The notes under the pieces: generated by a model | Told to the model about the DNA's origin: nothing | The model's input: only the letters and a program-made list of their open reading frames with translations | The model's database searches: none | Position numbers and translations under genes: made by a program | DNA from: Alphaproteobacteria bacterium | GTDB taxonomy: Bacteria > Pseudomonadota > Alphaproteobacteria > Micavibrionales > Micavibrionaceae | Direction: 5' to 3' | DNA length: 21,443 nucleotides | Assembly (NCBI GenBank): GCA_002701555.1 | Contig: NZVS01000067.1 | Coordinates: forward strand, 1 to 21,443 | Shown: positions 12,690-21,183 of the stretch, one piece after another | Layout: each line of letters starts with the position of its first letter | Numbering within the stretch: the stretch's first letter is position 1

Positions 12690-14635
12690 CCGCCGACAGT
12701 CAGGTCGATGCGGATGATCTCTTTTATGGAATGGACGGTAACGATTCCCTCTCAGCATATGGTGGGAATGATTTGCTTGATGGCGGGATGGGTGATGATA
12801 ATTTATACGGAGGCGATGATGACGATATTTATATTTGGAGCTATGGTTTTGACAGGATTTACGATACACATGGGATTGACCGCATCCGCTTCACAATGCA
12901 CAGTCTCAGCGACATCAGCTTCTCACGCAACGAAACATCGGACTTATTAATTTCAGTTCCCGGAAATAACCAAATCCGGGTTTCAAATCATTTTGCCACA
13001 CATACAAGCGCTTATCGTATAGAATATATCGAGGTTGGCGGAACATTGATTGCCCTTCAGAATATAGATGCCTGGGTTTACGGCAACGATGAAGGGAATG
13101 TTTTACGCGGCGATGCGCCGACAGCGCTCTGGACTGACACAATGTATGGCGGCGATGGTAATGATGTTATCTATGGGTATACCCTGCGCGACATACTTTA
13201 TGGGCAGGATGGCAATGACCGTCTCTACGGTGGTTCAGACGGTGATGAGCTTTGGGGCGGCAACGGTAATGACCAATTATTCGGAGAAGAAGGAGACGAT
13301 GTCTTATACGGTGAGCTTGGTAATGATGACCTAAGCGGCGGTGACGGCACCGACTTGATGTATGGCGGCGATGGTGATGATACCCTTTCCGGCGGCAATG
13401 GTAATGATACACTCTATGGTGACAGTGGTCAGGACATATTAAATGGTGGTGCCGGGGCTGATGCTCTTTATGGTGGTGCCAATTCAGATGTTTTGAATGG
13501 TGGTAGTGGTAACGATATTTTATACGGCGGACTGGGTGATGATACTTTGGACGGCGGTGACGGAGATGACCAGGTCTTCGGCGAGGCAGGAAACGACATC
13601 TTAATGGGGTCTTTGGGGAATGATTATATAGATGGCGGAAACGGAACTGACACTATTAATTTCATTCAGGTCAATTACGGAATAAACTTTGATCTTGCAG
13701 CAGGGACAAATACCCTCAGCAATGGCGACACACAAATCTACGTCAGCATTGAAAACATTCGCGGTACTTATCACAACGATGTGATTTATGGCAATGGTGG
13801 CACCAATATTATTTACGGTGGCAGTGGTCGTGATGACCTTTTCGGTAACGGCGGCAATGACATTTTATATGGTGAAGACGGACATGATCGCCTGTGGGGC
13901 GGAGATGGTAATGACCAGCTTTACGGTGGCCTTTTGAATGATCAACTTTACGGCGGAAACGGCGACGACTTTTTATATGGCGAAACCGGAAATGATTATC
14001 TATTTGGCGATGGCGGTAATGATACCCTTTTCGGAGCACAGGGTAATGACCAGCTTAATGGGGGTTCAGGCAGCGATACACTATGGGGGGGCATAGGCAA
14101 CGATATTCTTGATGGCGGTGATGATCTAGATGTTCTTTATGGCGAAGAGGGTGATGACATTCTTCGAGGGGGAGCAGGAACAGACTATATGTATGGTGAT
14201 GACCGCTATTCAAATCCCGCATTCCCGAATGCTGGAAATGATGAACTCTACGGAGAAGGTGGATCTGACCGTATCTATGGCGGTGCAGGCGATGATCTTC
14301 TAGATGGGGGAGCAAGTTCAGATGCGCTTTATGGTGGCTCTGGTCGTGATACCTTCCATTATGGCACAGACAGCTTAAACCAACCTTATGATTTTATTGC
14401 AGATTTTGAGCTTGGCCCGAACGGAGACTATATAGATATTAGTGACGTTATAGATTATGGCCCAGGGGATGTCCTCTCTGATTTTGTATGGTTGCAGCCT
14501 ACAAATTTCCACACACGATTATATATTGACGTTGATGGTACCGGCCCTCAAGGTGCTCAAATTCTTGCACAAATACAAAACCATCCTACACTGGATGTTG
14601 CACAACTTCTGGCAAATGGCCAGCTGATCGTTTAA
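12650..14635 (+). CDS. RTX calcium-binding repeat protein, predicted type I secretion substrate
   Basis: From the ATG at 12650 the protein has 661 aa. The frame is open back to a TTG at 12581, but that 23-residue extension is unlike the rest. By eye there are about 44 glycine-rich nonapeptides of the GGxGxDxLx type, in blocks at about 28-63, 163-330 and 375-570. They form calcium-binding beta rolls after export. A non-repeat insert (about 60-130: IWSYGFDRIYDTHGIDRIRF, later SYRIEYIEVGG) resembles the hemolysin-related domain found in such proteins. The C-terminus (DFIADFELGPNGDYIDISDVI, then LYIDVDGTG and LDVAQLLANGQLIV) fits the VCA0849-type secretion target. No N-terminal signal peptide, catalytic domain or ABC/MFP export genes are seen nearby. 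It may be an S-layer-like or surface-coating protein; function is unknown. Confidence 0.85.
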   Translation: MATYTGDSNDNNLAADSQVDADDLFYGMDGNDSLSAYGGNDLLDGGMGDDNLYGGDDDDIYIWSYGFDRIYDTHGIDRIRFTMHSLSDISFSRNETSDLLISVPGNNQIRVSNHFATHTSAYRIEYIEVGGTLIALQNIDAWVYGNDEGNVLRGDAPTALWTDTMYGGDGNDVIYGYTLRDILYGQDGNDRLYGGSDGDELWGGNGNDQLFGEEGDDVLYGELGNDDLSGGDGTDLMYGGDGDDTLSGGNGNDTLYGDSGQDILNGGAGADALYGGANSDVLNGGSGNDILYGGLGDDTLDGGDGDDQVFGEAGNDILMGSLGNDYIDGGNGTDTINFIQVNYGINFDLAAGTNTLSNGDTQIYVSIENIRGTYHNDVIYGNGGTNIIYGGSGRDDLFGNGGNDILYGEDGHDRLWGGDGNDQLYGGLLNDQLYGGNGDDFLYGETGNDYLFGDGGNDTLFGAQGNDQLNGGSGSDTLWGGIGNDILDGGDDLDVLYGEEGDDILRGGAGTDYMYGDDRYSNPAFPNAGNDELYGEGGSDRIYGGAGDDLLDGGASSDALYGGSGRDTFHYGTDSLNQPYDFIADFELGPNGDYIDISDVIDYGPGDVLSDFVWLQPTNFHTRLYIDVDGTGPQGAQILAQIQNHPTLDVAQLLANGQLIV

Positions 14636-14638
14636 ATA

Positions 14639-16111
14639 TTAACTGGTTCTGACGCGCCCTACAGCTTCATGCCAACGGGTAAGACCTTTTTTAGCATCCT
14701 CGCGCTGTATTTCAGGTTTATAGCTTCTGGAAAGCTTCCAACGGTCAGAAATATCTTTCTCGTCCTTATATAGTCCAGCCCCCAGCCCTGCAAGATAAGC
14801 AGCACCAAGTGCTGTTGACTCGCTTATCTCAGGTACATCTATTTGCGCCTGAACAAAATTAGCCAGGGTTTGACACATAAATTTGTTTGCGACCAATCCC
14901 CCATCAGCGCGAATGGTTTTTATTTCTAAACCTGTATCTTGCTGCATGGCATGGATGAGATCATATGTTTGAAAAGCCTGCGCCTCTAATGCTGCCCGGG
15001 TTATGTGAGCTTTGTTAGTTTCCCGACTTAAGTTCAATATAGCTGCTTTTGCACCGGGATCCCAATATGGTGCACCAAGCCCCGTGAAGGCCGGCACAAA
15101 AATGACTTCATTGCTGTCTTCAACAGATAGTGCCAATGTTTCGCTTTCCGAGGCTTCACAGAAAACATTCAGATTATCTCTCAACCATTGTATTGCAGCA
15201 CCTGCAACAAAAATTGAACCTTCAACTGCATATTTAGGCCCCTGCCCTAAATCATAGGCAATAGTCGTGACCAAACCATTATGAGAAGAAGGAATATTAG
15301 TTCCAGTATTAATAAGTGCAAAACATCCAGTTCCATAAGTCGACTTAACCATCCCTTTATCAAAGCAAGCCTGTCCGACCAAGGCAGATTGCTGATCACC
15401 TGCCATTCCTGTTATTGGAAGATTTTGGCCTTGAAAAATCTTATCTGTTTCACCGAAATGGGCTGTGTTAGGTTTAACTTCCGGCAACATGTTTTTTGGA
15501 ATATCGAAGATTTTAAGTAGCTCTTCGTCCCATTTACAGTCATGAATGTTGTATAATAAAGTGCGCGACGCATTCGTTATATCGGTTGCGTGCTCACGAC
15601 CTTCTGTAAGATGCCATAGTAGAAAGCAATCGACTGTTCCGAAAAGAAGTTCCCCCTTTTCAGCTTTTTCTCTAACGTCCTCGACATTATCCAAAATCCA
15701 GGCAATTTTTGTAGCTGAAAAATACGGATCTATGACCAAACCTGTTTTTTGAGTTATTACTTGTTCATAGCCTTTGGCTTTCAAAGCTTCACAAATTTTA
15801 GCAGTTCTTCTGTCCTGCCAGACGATGGCGTTATAAACAGGTTCGCCTGTATCTTTATTCCATACTATTGTCGTTTCACGTTGATTGGTAATTCCTATCG
15901 CCCTGATATTACTAGCTTTTGAGGCAACATCCTTCGCACATTGCAATGTATCTTCTATTATAGCGTTGGCATCTTGTTCGACCCAGCCTTTATGTGGGTA
16001 AAAAAGTTTTAATTCTTGTTGAGATATCTCTTTTATTGTTGCATCACTATCAAACAGGATTGCTCTTGAACTTGTAGTACCTTGATCCAACGACAAAATC
16101 TCAAATGACAT
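14639..16111 (-). CDS. glpK: Glycerol kinase
   Basis: This 490-aa FGGY-family kinase phosphorylates glycerol to sn-glycerol 3-phosphate. The N-terminal phosphate-binding motif is SLDQGTTSSRA (7-17). QRETTIVWNKDTGEPVYNAIVWQDRRT (about 77-103) is the glycerol-kinase signature region, GMAGDQQSALVGQACF (about 241-256) the central motif, and ADGGLVANKFMCQ the C-terminal signature. E. coli GlpK is 502 aa, so this is full length. Its ATG lies 3 bp after the glpD stop, with GAAGG inside the end of glpD, so the two are one operon. No glpF facilitator gene is present on either side. The stop codon is 3 bp from that of the convergent RTX gene. Confidence 0.95.
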   Translation of the reverse strand: MSFEILSLDQGTTSSRAILFDSDATIKEISQQELKLFYPHKGWVEQDANAIIEDTLQCAKDVASKASNIRAIGITNQRETTIVWNKDTGEPVYNAIVWQDRRTAKICEALKAKGYEQVITQKTGLVIDPYFSATKIAWILDNVEDVREKAEKGELLFGTVDCFLLWHLTEGREHATDITNASRTLLYNIHDCKWDEELLKIFDIPKNMLPEVKPNTAHFGETDKIFQGQNLPITGMAGDQQSALVGQACFDKGMVKSTYGTGCFALINTGTNIPSSHNGLVTTIAYDLGQGPKYAVEGSIFVAGAAIQWLRDNLNVFCEASESETLALSVEDSNEVIFVPAFTGLGAPYWDPGAKAAILNLSRETNKAHITRAALEAQAFQTYDLIHAMQQDTGLEIKTIRADGGLVANKFMCQTLANFVQAQIDVPEISESTALGAAYLAGLGAGLYKDEKDISDRWKLSRSYKPEIQREDAKKGLTRWHEAVGRVRTS

Positions 16112-16114
16112 TTT

Positions 16115-17656
16115 TTACATACCTTCGTAATGATGAGTGTAATGCGTCCGCAATGCAGGTAAATCATTTGCAAGTTCGGCATATTCATTTTCATTTAAAA
16201 ACAAACCTAGCTTGGAACGCCTGAATGAAATATCTTCAGCTGTTTTTGCAAATTCAAAACCTATTAAATACCCGATTTCCGACTCATACATTCCCGCACC
16301 GTAATATTTCCCCATATCTTCCAACGAATTTGCGCCATTAAGAAAGGTATCCATACGTGTACCGTAAGAGCGGACGTATCTCTCAAGAATATCAATCGGC
16401 AACCAAGGGTATTTTTGCGCCTGCTTGGAGATAAATCCATCGCGGTTCTGATAATCAAAATCACCGCCCGGTAGTCTTCTTCTAGCTGTCCAGCTATTCT
16501 TATTTTTTGACCGTATTACTTCTCCGAGAATATCTATTGCCTTTTCCGCCAAAGTACGCCCCGTAGTTATTTTACCACCAAACACAGACAGTATCGGCGC
16601 ACCGTCATTATCAAGAATAAGCTTATAGTCACGCGTCACCGCTTTATCGCTTTTTCCATCCTCTTCTATCAATGGACGAATACCGGAATAAGCCCAGAGA
16701 ATATCTTCCGGACTAATCTTACTTATGAATGCCCTGTTAACAGCTGCGCATAAATAATCAATTTCGCTCGAAGATATACGGATGTTACTCTGGGGGGTAT
16801 CAATACCTTCTTCTGTCGTACCTATCAGCGTAAATTCGTTTTCATAAGGGATGGCAAACACTATTCTTTTATCTTTTTGCTGCAAAATATAAGCATGTTT
16901 ACCCTCATATAGCCTTGGAACAATTATATGAGACCCTTTTACGAGTCTTGCTTCTGGTGTGTTGCCTTTTACAAGTTTGTACTTATCAAGCAAATCCCTG
17001 ACCCATGGTCCCGCAGCATTTACTATTGATTTTGCTGTAATACAATATTCCTGATTTGTTTGAGCATCTTTAACTGTAACAAGCCAGCGTCCGCCTTTTC
17101 TCTCGACTTTCTCTACTGATGTATAAGTCCTTATATCTGCACCCTTATCAGCAGCGTCAACAGCGTTCAGAGTAACAAGCCTGCTGTCATCAACCCAACA
17201 GTCCGAGTATTTAAATCCGGCTTTATATTTATCATTAATCAGAGGTGTCCCGTACTCGCCTTTTTTCAAAGATACGGACTTGGATGACACCAGTAATCTA
17301 TCTCGCTTTGCCAAATAGTCATAAAGGTATAATCCAAGTCTTATTAGGAACTTAGGTCTGAGATGTTTTTCATGGGGCAAAATAAAGTTGAGAGGCCAGA
17401 TTATATGTGGCGCAGTCCTGAGCATGATATTCCGTTCCTGCAAAGCAGACCTTACCAATTTGAACTCGTAGTATTCCAGATACCTCAACCCACCATGGAT
17501 AAGTTTTGTGCTAGACGAGGATGTTTCTTGCGCAAGGTCGCCACGTTCAAAAAGCACTGTTCGAATTCCACGTCCTGCGGCATCACGCGCAATCGCTGTT
17601 CCGTTTATGCCCCCGCCGATCACACATATATCAAAATTTAATGATCCTAAACTCAT
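16115..17656 (-). CDS. glpD: Aerobic glycerol-3-phosphate dehydrogenase
   Basis: This 513-aa FAD-dependent membrane-associated enzyme oxidises glycerol 3-phosphate to dihydroxyacetone phosphate and passes electrons to quinone. The Rossmann FAD motif is VIGGGINGTAIARDAAGRG (12-30), followed by ETSSSSTKLIHGGLRYLEYYEF (about 44-65), the family signature. VNAAGPWVRDL and the FAD-closing segment SVFGGKITTGRTLAEKA are also present. The start is the ATG at 17656; the TTG at 17665 would add three residues but coincides with the TTGGAG ribosome site. It is the first gene of glpD-glpK and completes glycerol catabolism with it. Confidence 0.95.
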   Translation of the reverse strand: MSLGSLNFDICVIGGGINGTAIARDAAGRGIRTVLFERGDLAQETSSSSTKLIHGGLRYLEYYEFKLVRSALQERNIMLRTAPHIIWPLNFILPHEKHLRPKFLIRLGLYLYDYLAKRDRLLVSSKSVSLKKGEYGTPLINDKYKAGFKYSDCWVDDSRLVTLNAVDAADKGADIRTYTSVEKVERKGGRWLVTVKDAQTNQEYCITAKSIVNAAGPWVRDLLDKYKLVKGNTPEARLVKGSHIIVPRLYEGKHAYILQQKDKRIVFAIPYENEFTLIGTTEEGIDTPQSNIRISSSEIDYLCAAVNRAFISKISPEDILWAYSGIRPLIEEDGKSDKAVTRDYKLILDNDGAPILSVFGGKITTGRTLAEKAIDILGEVIRSKNKNSWTARRRLPGGDFDYQNRDGFISKQAQKYPWLPIDILERYVRSYGTRMDTFLNGANSLEDMGKYYGAGMYESEIGYLIGFEFAKTAEDISFRRSKLGLFLNENEYAELANDLPALRTHYTHHYEGM

Positions 17657-17675
17657 AGGCTCCAAAATATATCAT

Positions 17676-17696
17676 AGGCTGTCTTTAATAAAGCCT
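17676..17696. promoter_or_regulatory. Inverted repeat in the glpD leader
   Basis: AGGCT (17676-17680) and AGCCT (17692-17696) flank a palindromic CTTTAATAAAG core (17683-17693, partly overlapping). It lies about 20 bp before the glpD start codon, so it could be an operator or a leader hairpin. It does not resemble the E. coli GlpR consensus. The rest of the 17657-17810 gap is AT-rich, with TATAAT at 17746-17751 on the plus strand but no convincing -35. Confidence 0.3.
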
Positions 17697-17810
17697 CTTA
17701 TCCTTTGTTAATGTAAATAAAAAAGGTTTAAAACTTGCATACATATATAATTTTGGCAGACTGTTTACTCAAAGTTTTCAAGTTAATCTATCAGTTTTAT
17801 TTTTATTATT

Positions 17811-19832
17811 ATGCGTTTTTTCTACGCAGCATTTTTTATCGGCTGTTACCTAAGCTTAAATTTATCTTTTGCTTTTGCTAAATCAGAAGCAACTCAGCTG
17901 AATACTATTGAGACAGCGCGAACCCTTCCTGTAGATACTTTTTCTCTGCAATTTGACTCACTCCCCCCCTATTATGGTGGGGCCTTAGGCATGCAATTTT
18001 CAGACCGATTTTATATGCAGCTTCGCCAGACCGTTCAAACATCAAATGTACTGAATGGCGGGAAAAGAGCTCTTCCCGGCCTGGATTTAAAACTAAAACT
18101 TTTAAATGAAACACATTTCATACCTCAAGTGGCACTCGGTTTAAAATCAGCAATCGGTCACAAAAAGCAGGCGGGAGAATATATAGCACTTACGAAAAGG
18201 TTCTATAACTTTGATGTCACGGGGGGGATGGCATGGGGGCGCTTGGGTAGTGCTGCGGATATTAAAAACCCGTTTCGGGTTTTATCCGAAAGTCACTTCG
18301 GTAAAAAAAGGCCGTTAGATGGCAACGATATGAATAAGGCGGCGGATTGGTTTACTGGTGAGAACGTTGCTTTTTTCGGAGGTGTATCATGGCAAACTCC
18401 TTACGAACCTTTAAAGCTCAACGTTGACTGGAATGGGGACGCTTACAGATCCGAAGAACAAACCGTAGCAGGTTATTCCACCCCTGACCGCTGGGCAATT
18501 GGCGCACAATATACTCCGTTCCCCTGGCTTGAATTATCAGGCGCCTATATAGGGGGTAATAAGTTCATGGCCAGAGCACGTCTTTTTAATCTCCTTTCAA
18601 CGAAAGCGCCAAATAAAAACCTCAATAGTACGAATTATTATGACTCTGCCTATAACATCATTTCAATTGATAACAGCAGGAAAGAACATCCTAAACTACA
18701 ACTGGCTTTGACCGACAATGCTTCAATGCCATATCAAATAGGAAAAAGTGCCGAACTCTACGCTACTAAAACCCGGCAAAAGGGTTTTCAAACACTTTCC
18801 ATCCAGCCTGTTTATTTCGGTCTTAAAGGCCCCGAATTGGTTTTTCCCAAGCGCGGACTTGATAAAACCCTCGATGGTGCAGCCAGTAAAAATGAATTAT
18901 GGCATAGCATGGAAGTTAAGAAAGATATGCCTTCTTTCTTAACTAATGGGTCTTTTCTTTCACTCAACCACAATAAATATGGTCTAAAAATTGAACATGT
19001 AGAAGATATTTCACAAGAATATCGTGCTTACATACACCGGACATCTTTGCTGGCTGAAGCACGTCAGATTCTTCCCTTCAATTTCACAGCCGGGTTTGGT
19101 CTCAGATTTCCCCTCTATGATTCTATGGATAATGCACTACTCCTAAAGAAATATCCTGGTAACGCGGTCAGGAGCGATGAGATTCTTTATGCAGATAATT
19201 TCGTAAACATTGATCGTGCTTATCTCGCAAAGCTTATCTCTTTAAGTCCCGATACCCATTTAGGTGTAAGCGCAGGCTATTTGGAAGAAATGTTTGCTGG
19301 TATTGGCGGAGAAATACTTTATCGCCCGTGGGAAAAGAGATGGGCTATAGGTGCAGAAGGATGGCTGGTTAAAAAGCGAGATGCAAAGTCAAGTATGGCA
19401 AGTAGCACAAAAGGTGACTTGATCCGGACGGGACACCTCAACTTGTATTATAATATTCCAAAAAACAATCTTACTGCTTCACTAAATGCCGGTTATTTTC
19501 TAGGCGAAGATATAGGTACGAAATTCGAGCTTAGCAAAAGCTTTTCTAACGGAGCGAAGATTTCTGGTTTTATAACAATGACCGACGAAACAGATAAAGA
19601 TATCTTCGGTTCTGACATGGAGTATTATTCAGGACTCACCTTATCAATGCCTTTCAATGTGCCCAAAGCATCTGGTTTTATTAATAATATATGTTGCGAA
19701 GCAGAATTACAGCTTAGACCTATTGGTCGTGACAAAGGCCAAAAACTACGAACGCCTTTGCCGCTTTTCCAAATGTCAGAAAAAATTTCTTCACAACATT
19801 TAAAAGAGAATTGGGAAGATGTTGCTCCCTAA
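17811..19832 (+). CDS. YjbH-like outer-membrane protein
   Basis: This 673-aa protein has a signal peptide (about 1-23, ending SFAFA before KSEA). Family-like segments are WGRLGS (about 141-146), WFTGENVAFFGGVSWQTPY (about 178-196), LNVDWNGDAYRSEE, EMFAGIGGEILYRPW.KRWAIGAEG (about 500-525), GHLNLYYNIP and NAGYFLGEDIGTKFELSKSF, with a late LRPIGRDKGQKL. These are typical of YjbH, a large beta-barrel protein linked to exopolysaccharide export with YjbE/F/G. The partners are absent here, so it is an orphan. The N-terminal 'GLxGLIxxPSA' strand common in the family is reduced. The ATG at 17811 has no clear Shine-Dalgarno sequence, but the signal peptide fits this start. It ends 3 bp from the convergent dehydrogenase gene. 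Confidence 0.82.
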   Translation: MRFFYAAFFIGCYLSLNLSFAFAKSEATQLNTIETARTLPVDTFSLQFDSLPPYYGGALGMQFSDRFYMQLRQTVQTSNVLNGGKRALPGLDLKLKLLNETHFIPQVALGLKSAIGHKKQAGEYIALTKRFYNFDVTGGMAWGRLGSAADIKNPFRVLSESHFGKKRPLDGNDMNKAADWFTGENVAFFGGVSWQTPYEPLKLNVDWNGDAYRSEEQTVAGYSTPDRWAIGAQYTPFPWLELSGAYIGGNKFMARARLFNLLSTKAPNKNLNSTNYYDSAYNIISIDNSRKEHPKLQLALTDNASMPYQIGKSAELYATKTRQKGFQTLSIQPVYFGLKGPELVFPKRGLDKTLDGAASKNELWHSMEVKKDMPSFLTNGSFLSLNHNKYGLKIEHVEDISQEYRAYIHRTSLLAEARQILPFNFTAGFGLRFPLYDSMDNALLLKKYPGNAVRSDEILYADNFVNIDRAYLAKLISLSPDTHLGVSAGYLEEMFAGIGGEILYRPWEKRWAIGAEGWLVKKRDAKSSMASSTKGDLIRTGHLNLYYNIPKNNLTASLNAGYFLGEDIGTKFELSKSFSNGAKISGFITMTDETDKDIFGSDMEYYSGLTLSMPFNVPKASGFINNICCEAELQLRPIGRDKGQKLRTPLPLFQMSEKISSQHLKENWEDVAP

Positions 19833-19835
19833 GAT

Positions 19836-20930
19836 TTATTTGAGAAACACATCCTCTGCCATTTTATCGGCTATTTGATTAGTCGGCAGGTCCTCTTCCC
19901 TTGATCTTAAACATATTTCTCGTGTCGTATCACCAATTTCTTCGATCTTTGCAATCATGTTTTCACGTGTCATTTCATTGCCAAATGGATTTTTCCCAAT
20001 TTGTGCGTAATAAGCATAAGCCACAGCGATTATACCGCCCGCATTTACAACATAATCGGGTGTATAAATGATGCCCTTATCGTGTAGTATTTTGCCATGT
20101 CTACGCTCTGCTAATTGATTATTTGCAGCACCACAAATTACTTTGGCTTTAATCTCCGGAATAGTTTTATCGTTTAGACCTCCTCCTAATGCACAGGGCG
20201 CAAAAACTTTCATATCCTGTTTATGAAGATCTTCAGGAGAGACAATTTTAACATTTGAAAACTCTCTTTCCGCTTTTTGCAAAGATTCTTGATTTATATC
20301 TGCAAGAACAAGTTCTGCACCTAATTCGTCAAGATGCCGTGCCAGTGCGTATCCAACTGCACCGAGACCTAAAATACCACATCTTACACCAACTAGTTTA
20401 TTTCGCTCTCCGAATGCATTAGTAACATCCCTGACTGCACTAAAAACGCCGAGCGCTGTGAGCGGAGATGGATTTCCTGAAAGAGGTAAAGTTTCACTTG
20501 GCGGCAAACCTGAAACATAGCTTGTCGACTTGGATATAGAGACCATATCCTCTTCAGTTGTCCCCACATCTTCTGCCGTAACATAAAGTCCGCCTATTTT
20601 CTCAAGTCCTTCACCGAATGCTTCCATCATATTTGATGTTTTCGGTTTATCGGGCTTTGCAATTATGACAGACTTTCCTCCGCCTAGAGGTAGACCAGCA
20701 AGAGCTGATTTATAAGTCATCCCGCGTGAAAGACGCAAAACATCTGAATGTGCATCGGCTTCGTTTGTATAGGTGTAATATCTACATCCACCCAGTGCAG
20801 GACCCAAATTACTGTTATGAATTGCAACAAATGACAGTAGCCCAGTCGCTTTATCTTCCATTTTAAAAATTTTTTCATGCCCGTCATATTCGGGATGATC
20901 TGATAAGTCGATTTCGGTAACAACTGTCAT
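19836..20930 (-). CDS. Leu/Phe/Val dehydrogenase (leucine dehydrogenase-type)
   Basis: This 364-aa NAD-dependent amino-acid dehydrogenase of the Glu/Leu/Phe/Val family oxidatively deaminates branched-chain or aromatic amino acids to oxo-acids. GPALGGCRYY (43-52) and GMTYKSALAGLPLGGGKSVI (70-89) hold the two active-site lysines of the family (K74, K86). YVTAEDVGTT (116-125) and the nucleotide-binding GILGLGAVGYALA (185-197) follow, then VICGAANNQLA and TPDYVVNAGGII. Length matches leucine dehydrogenases. Whether leucine, valine or phenylalanine is preferred cannot be read here. AAGGA precedes the ATG. It is a single-gene unit, isolated by the upstream terminator at 20976-21003. Confidence 0.93.
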   Translation of the reverse strand: MTVVTEIDLSDHPEYDGHEKIFKMEDKATGLLSFVAIHNSNLGPALGGCRYYTYTNEADAHSDVLRLSRGMTYKSALAGLPLGGGKSVIIAKPDKPKTSNMMEAFGEGLEKIGGLYVTAEDVGTTEEDMVSISKSTSYVSGLPPSETLPLSGNPSPLTALGVFSAVRDVTNAFGERNKLVGVRCGILGLGAVGYALARHLDELGAELVLADINQESLQKAEREFSNVKIVSPEDLHKQDMKVFAPCALGGGLNDKTIPEIKAKVICGAANNQLAERRHGKILHDKGIIYTPDYVVNAGGIIAVAYAYYAQIGKNPFGNEMTRENMIAKIEEIGDTTREICLRSREEDLPTNQIADKMAEDVFLK

Positions 20931-20975
20931 ATATATCCTTCTTTTGCTAGGACGTATTGTGCAGCATTTTAGACC

Positions 20976-21003
20976 AAAAAAAAACCGTCTTTAAAAAAGA
21001 CGG
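20976..21003 (-). terminator. Rho-independent terminator downstream of the pseudouridine synthase gene
   Basis: CCGTCTT (20985-20991) pairs with AAGACGG (20997-21003); in minus-strand sense it is followed by nine T (complement of 20976-20984). It should end the transcript coming from the right edge, about 180 nt after that gene's stop codon and 45 bp before the dehydrogenase start. Confidence 0.85.
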
Positions 21004-21044
21004 CTAAGAAGTTTACGGGTACCAGAATGGAACTTTGAAAAAAC

Positions 21045-21071
21045 TAACTAAACTACATATTAACTAAACTA
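21045..21071. repeat. Direct repeat, two copies of an 11-mer
   Basis: TAACTAAACTA occurs at 21045-21055 and 21061-21071, 16 bp apart. It lies in an AT-rich 253-bp gap between the dehydrogenase and the pseudouridine synthase gene. It could be a tandem binding site or simple low-complexity drift. Confidence 0.5.
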
Positions 21072-21143
21072 AAACTTTAAACTTTTTCGCGGGTTTTTTA
21101 ACTTTTAATAATAGGTCTCTCTAACCTCACCCTATATATTTAA

Positions 21144-21167
21144 TTTACATAAAATTTTACATAAATG
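21144..21167. repeat. Tandem 12-bp repeat
   Basis: TTTACATAAAAT is followed directly by TTTACATAAATG, two near-identical 12-bp units. It lies 17 bp downstream of the pseudouridine synthase stop codon in transcript sense. No gene was found in 20931-21183. Confidence 0.5.
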
Positions 21168-21183
21168 CAAGATCTTTTTTCTT

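Noticed and set aside
13140..13640. Regular short repeats that might suggest a CRISPR or satellite array
   Set aside because: The 27-bp periodicity codes for the nonapeptide repeats in one long frame; there are no unique spacers between identical repeats.
13167..14315. Histidine- and arginine-rich antisense frames across the RTX gene
   Set aside because: They are mirror images of the GGxGxD repeat codons and have no ribosome sites or family features.
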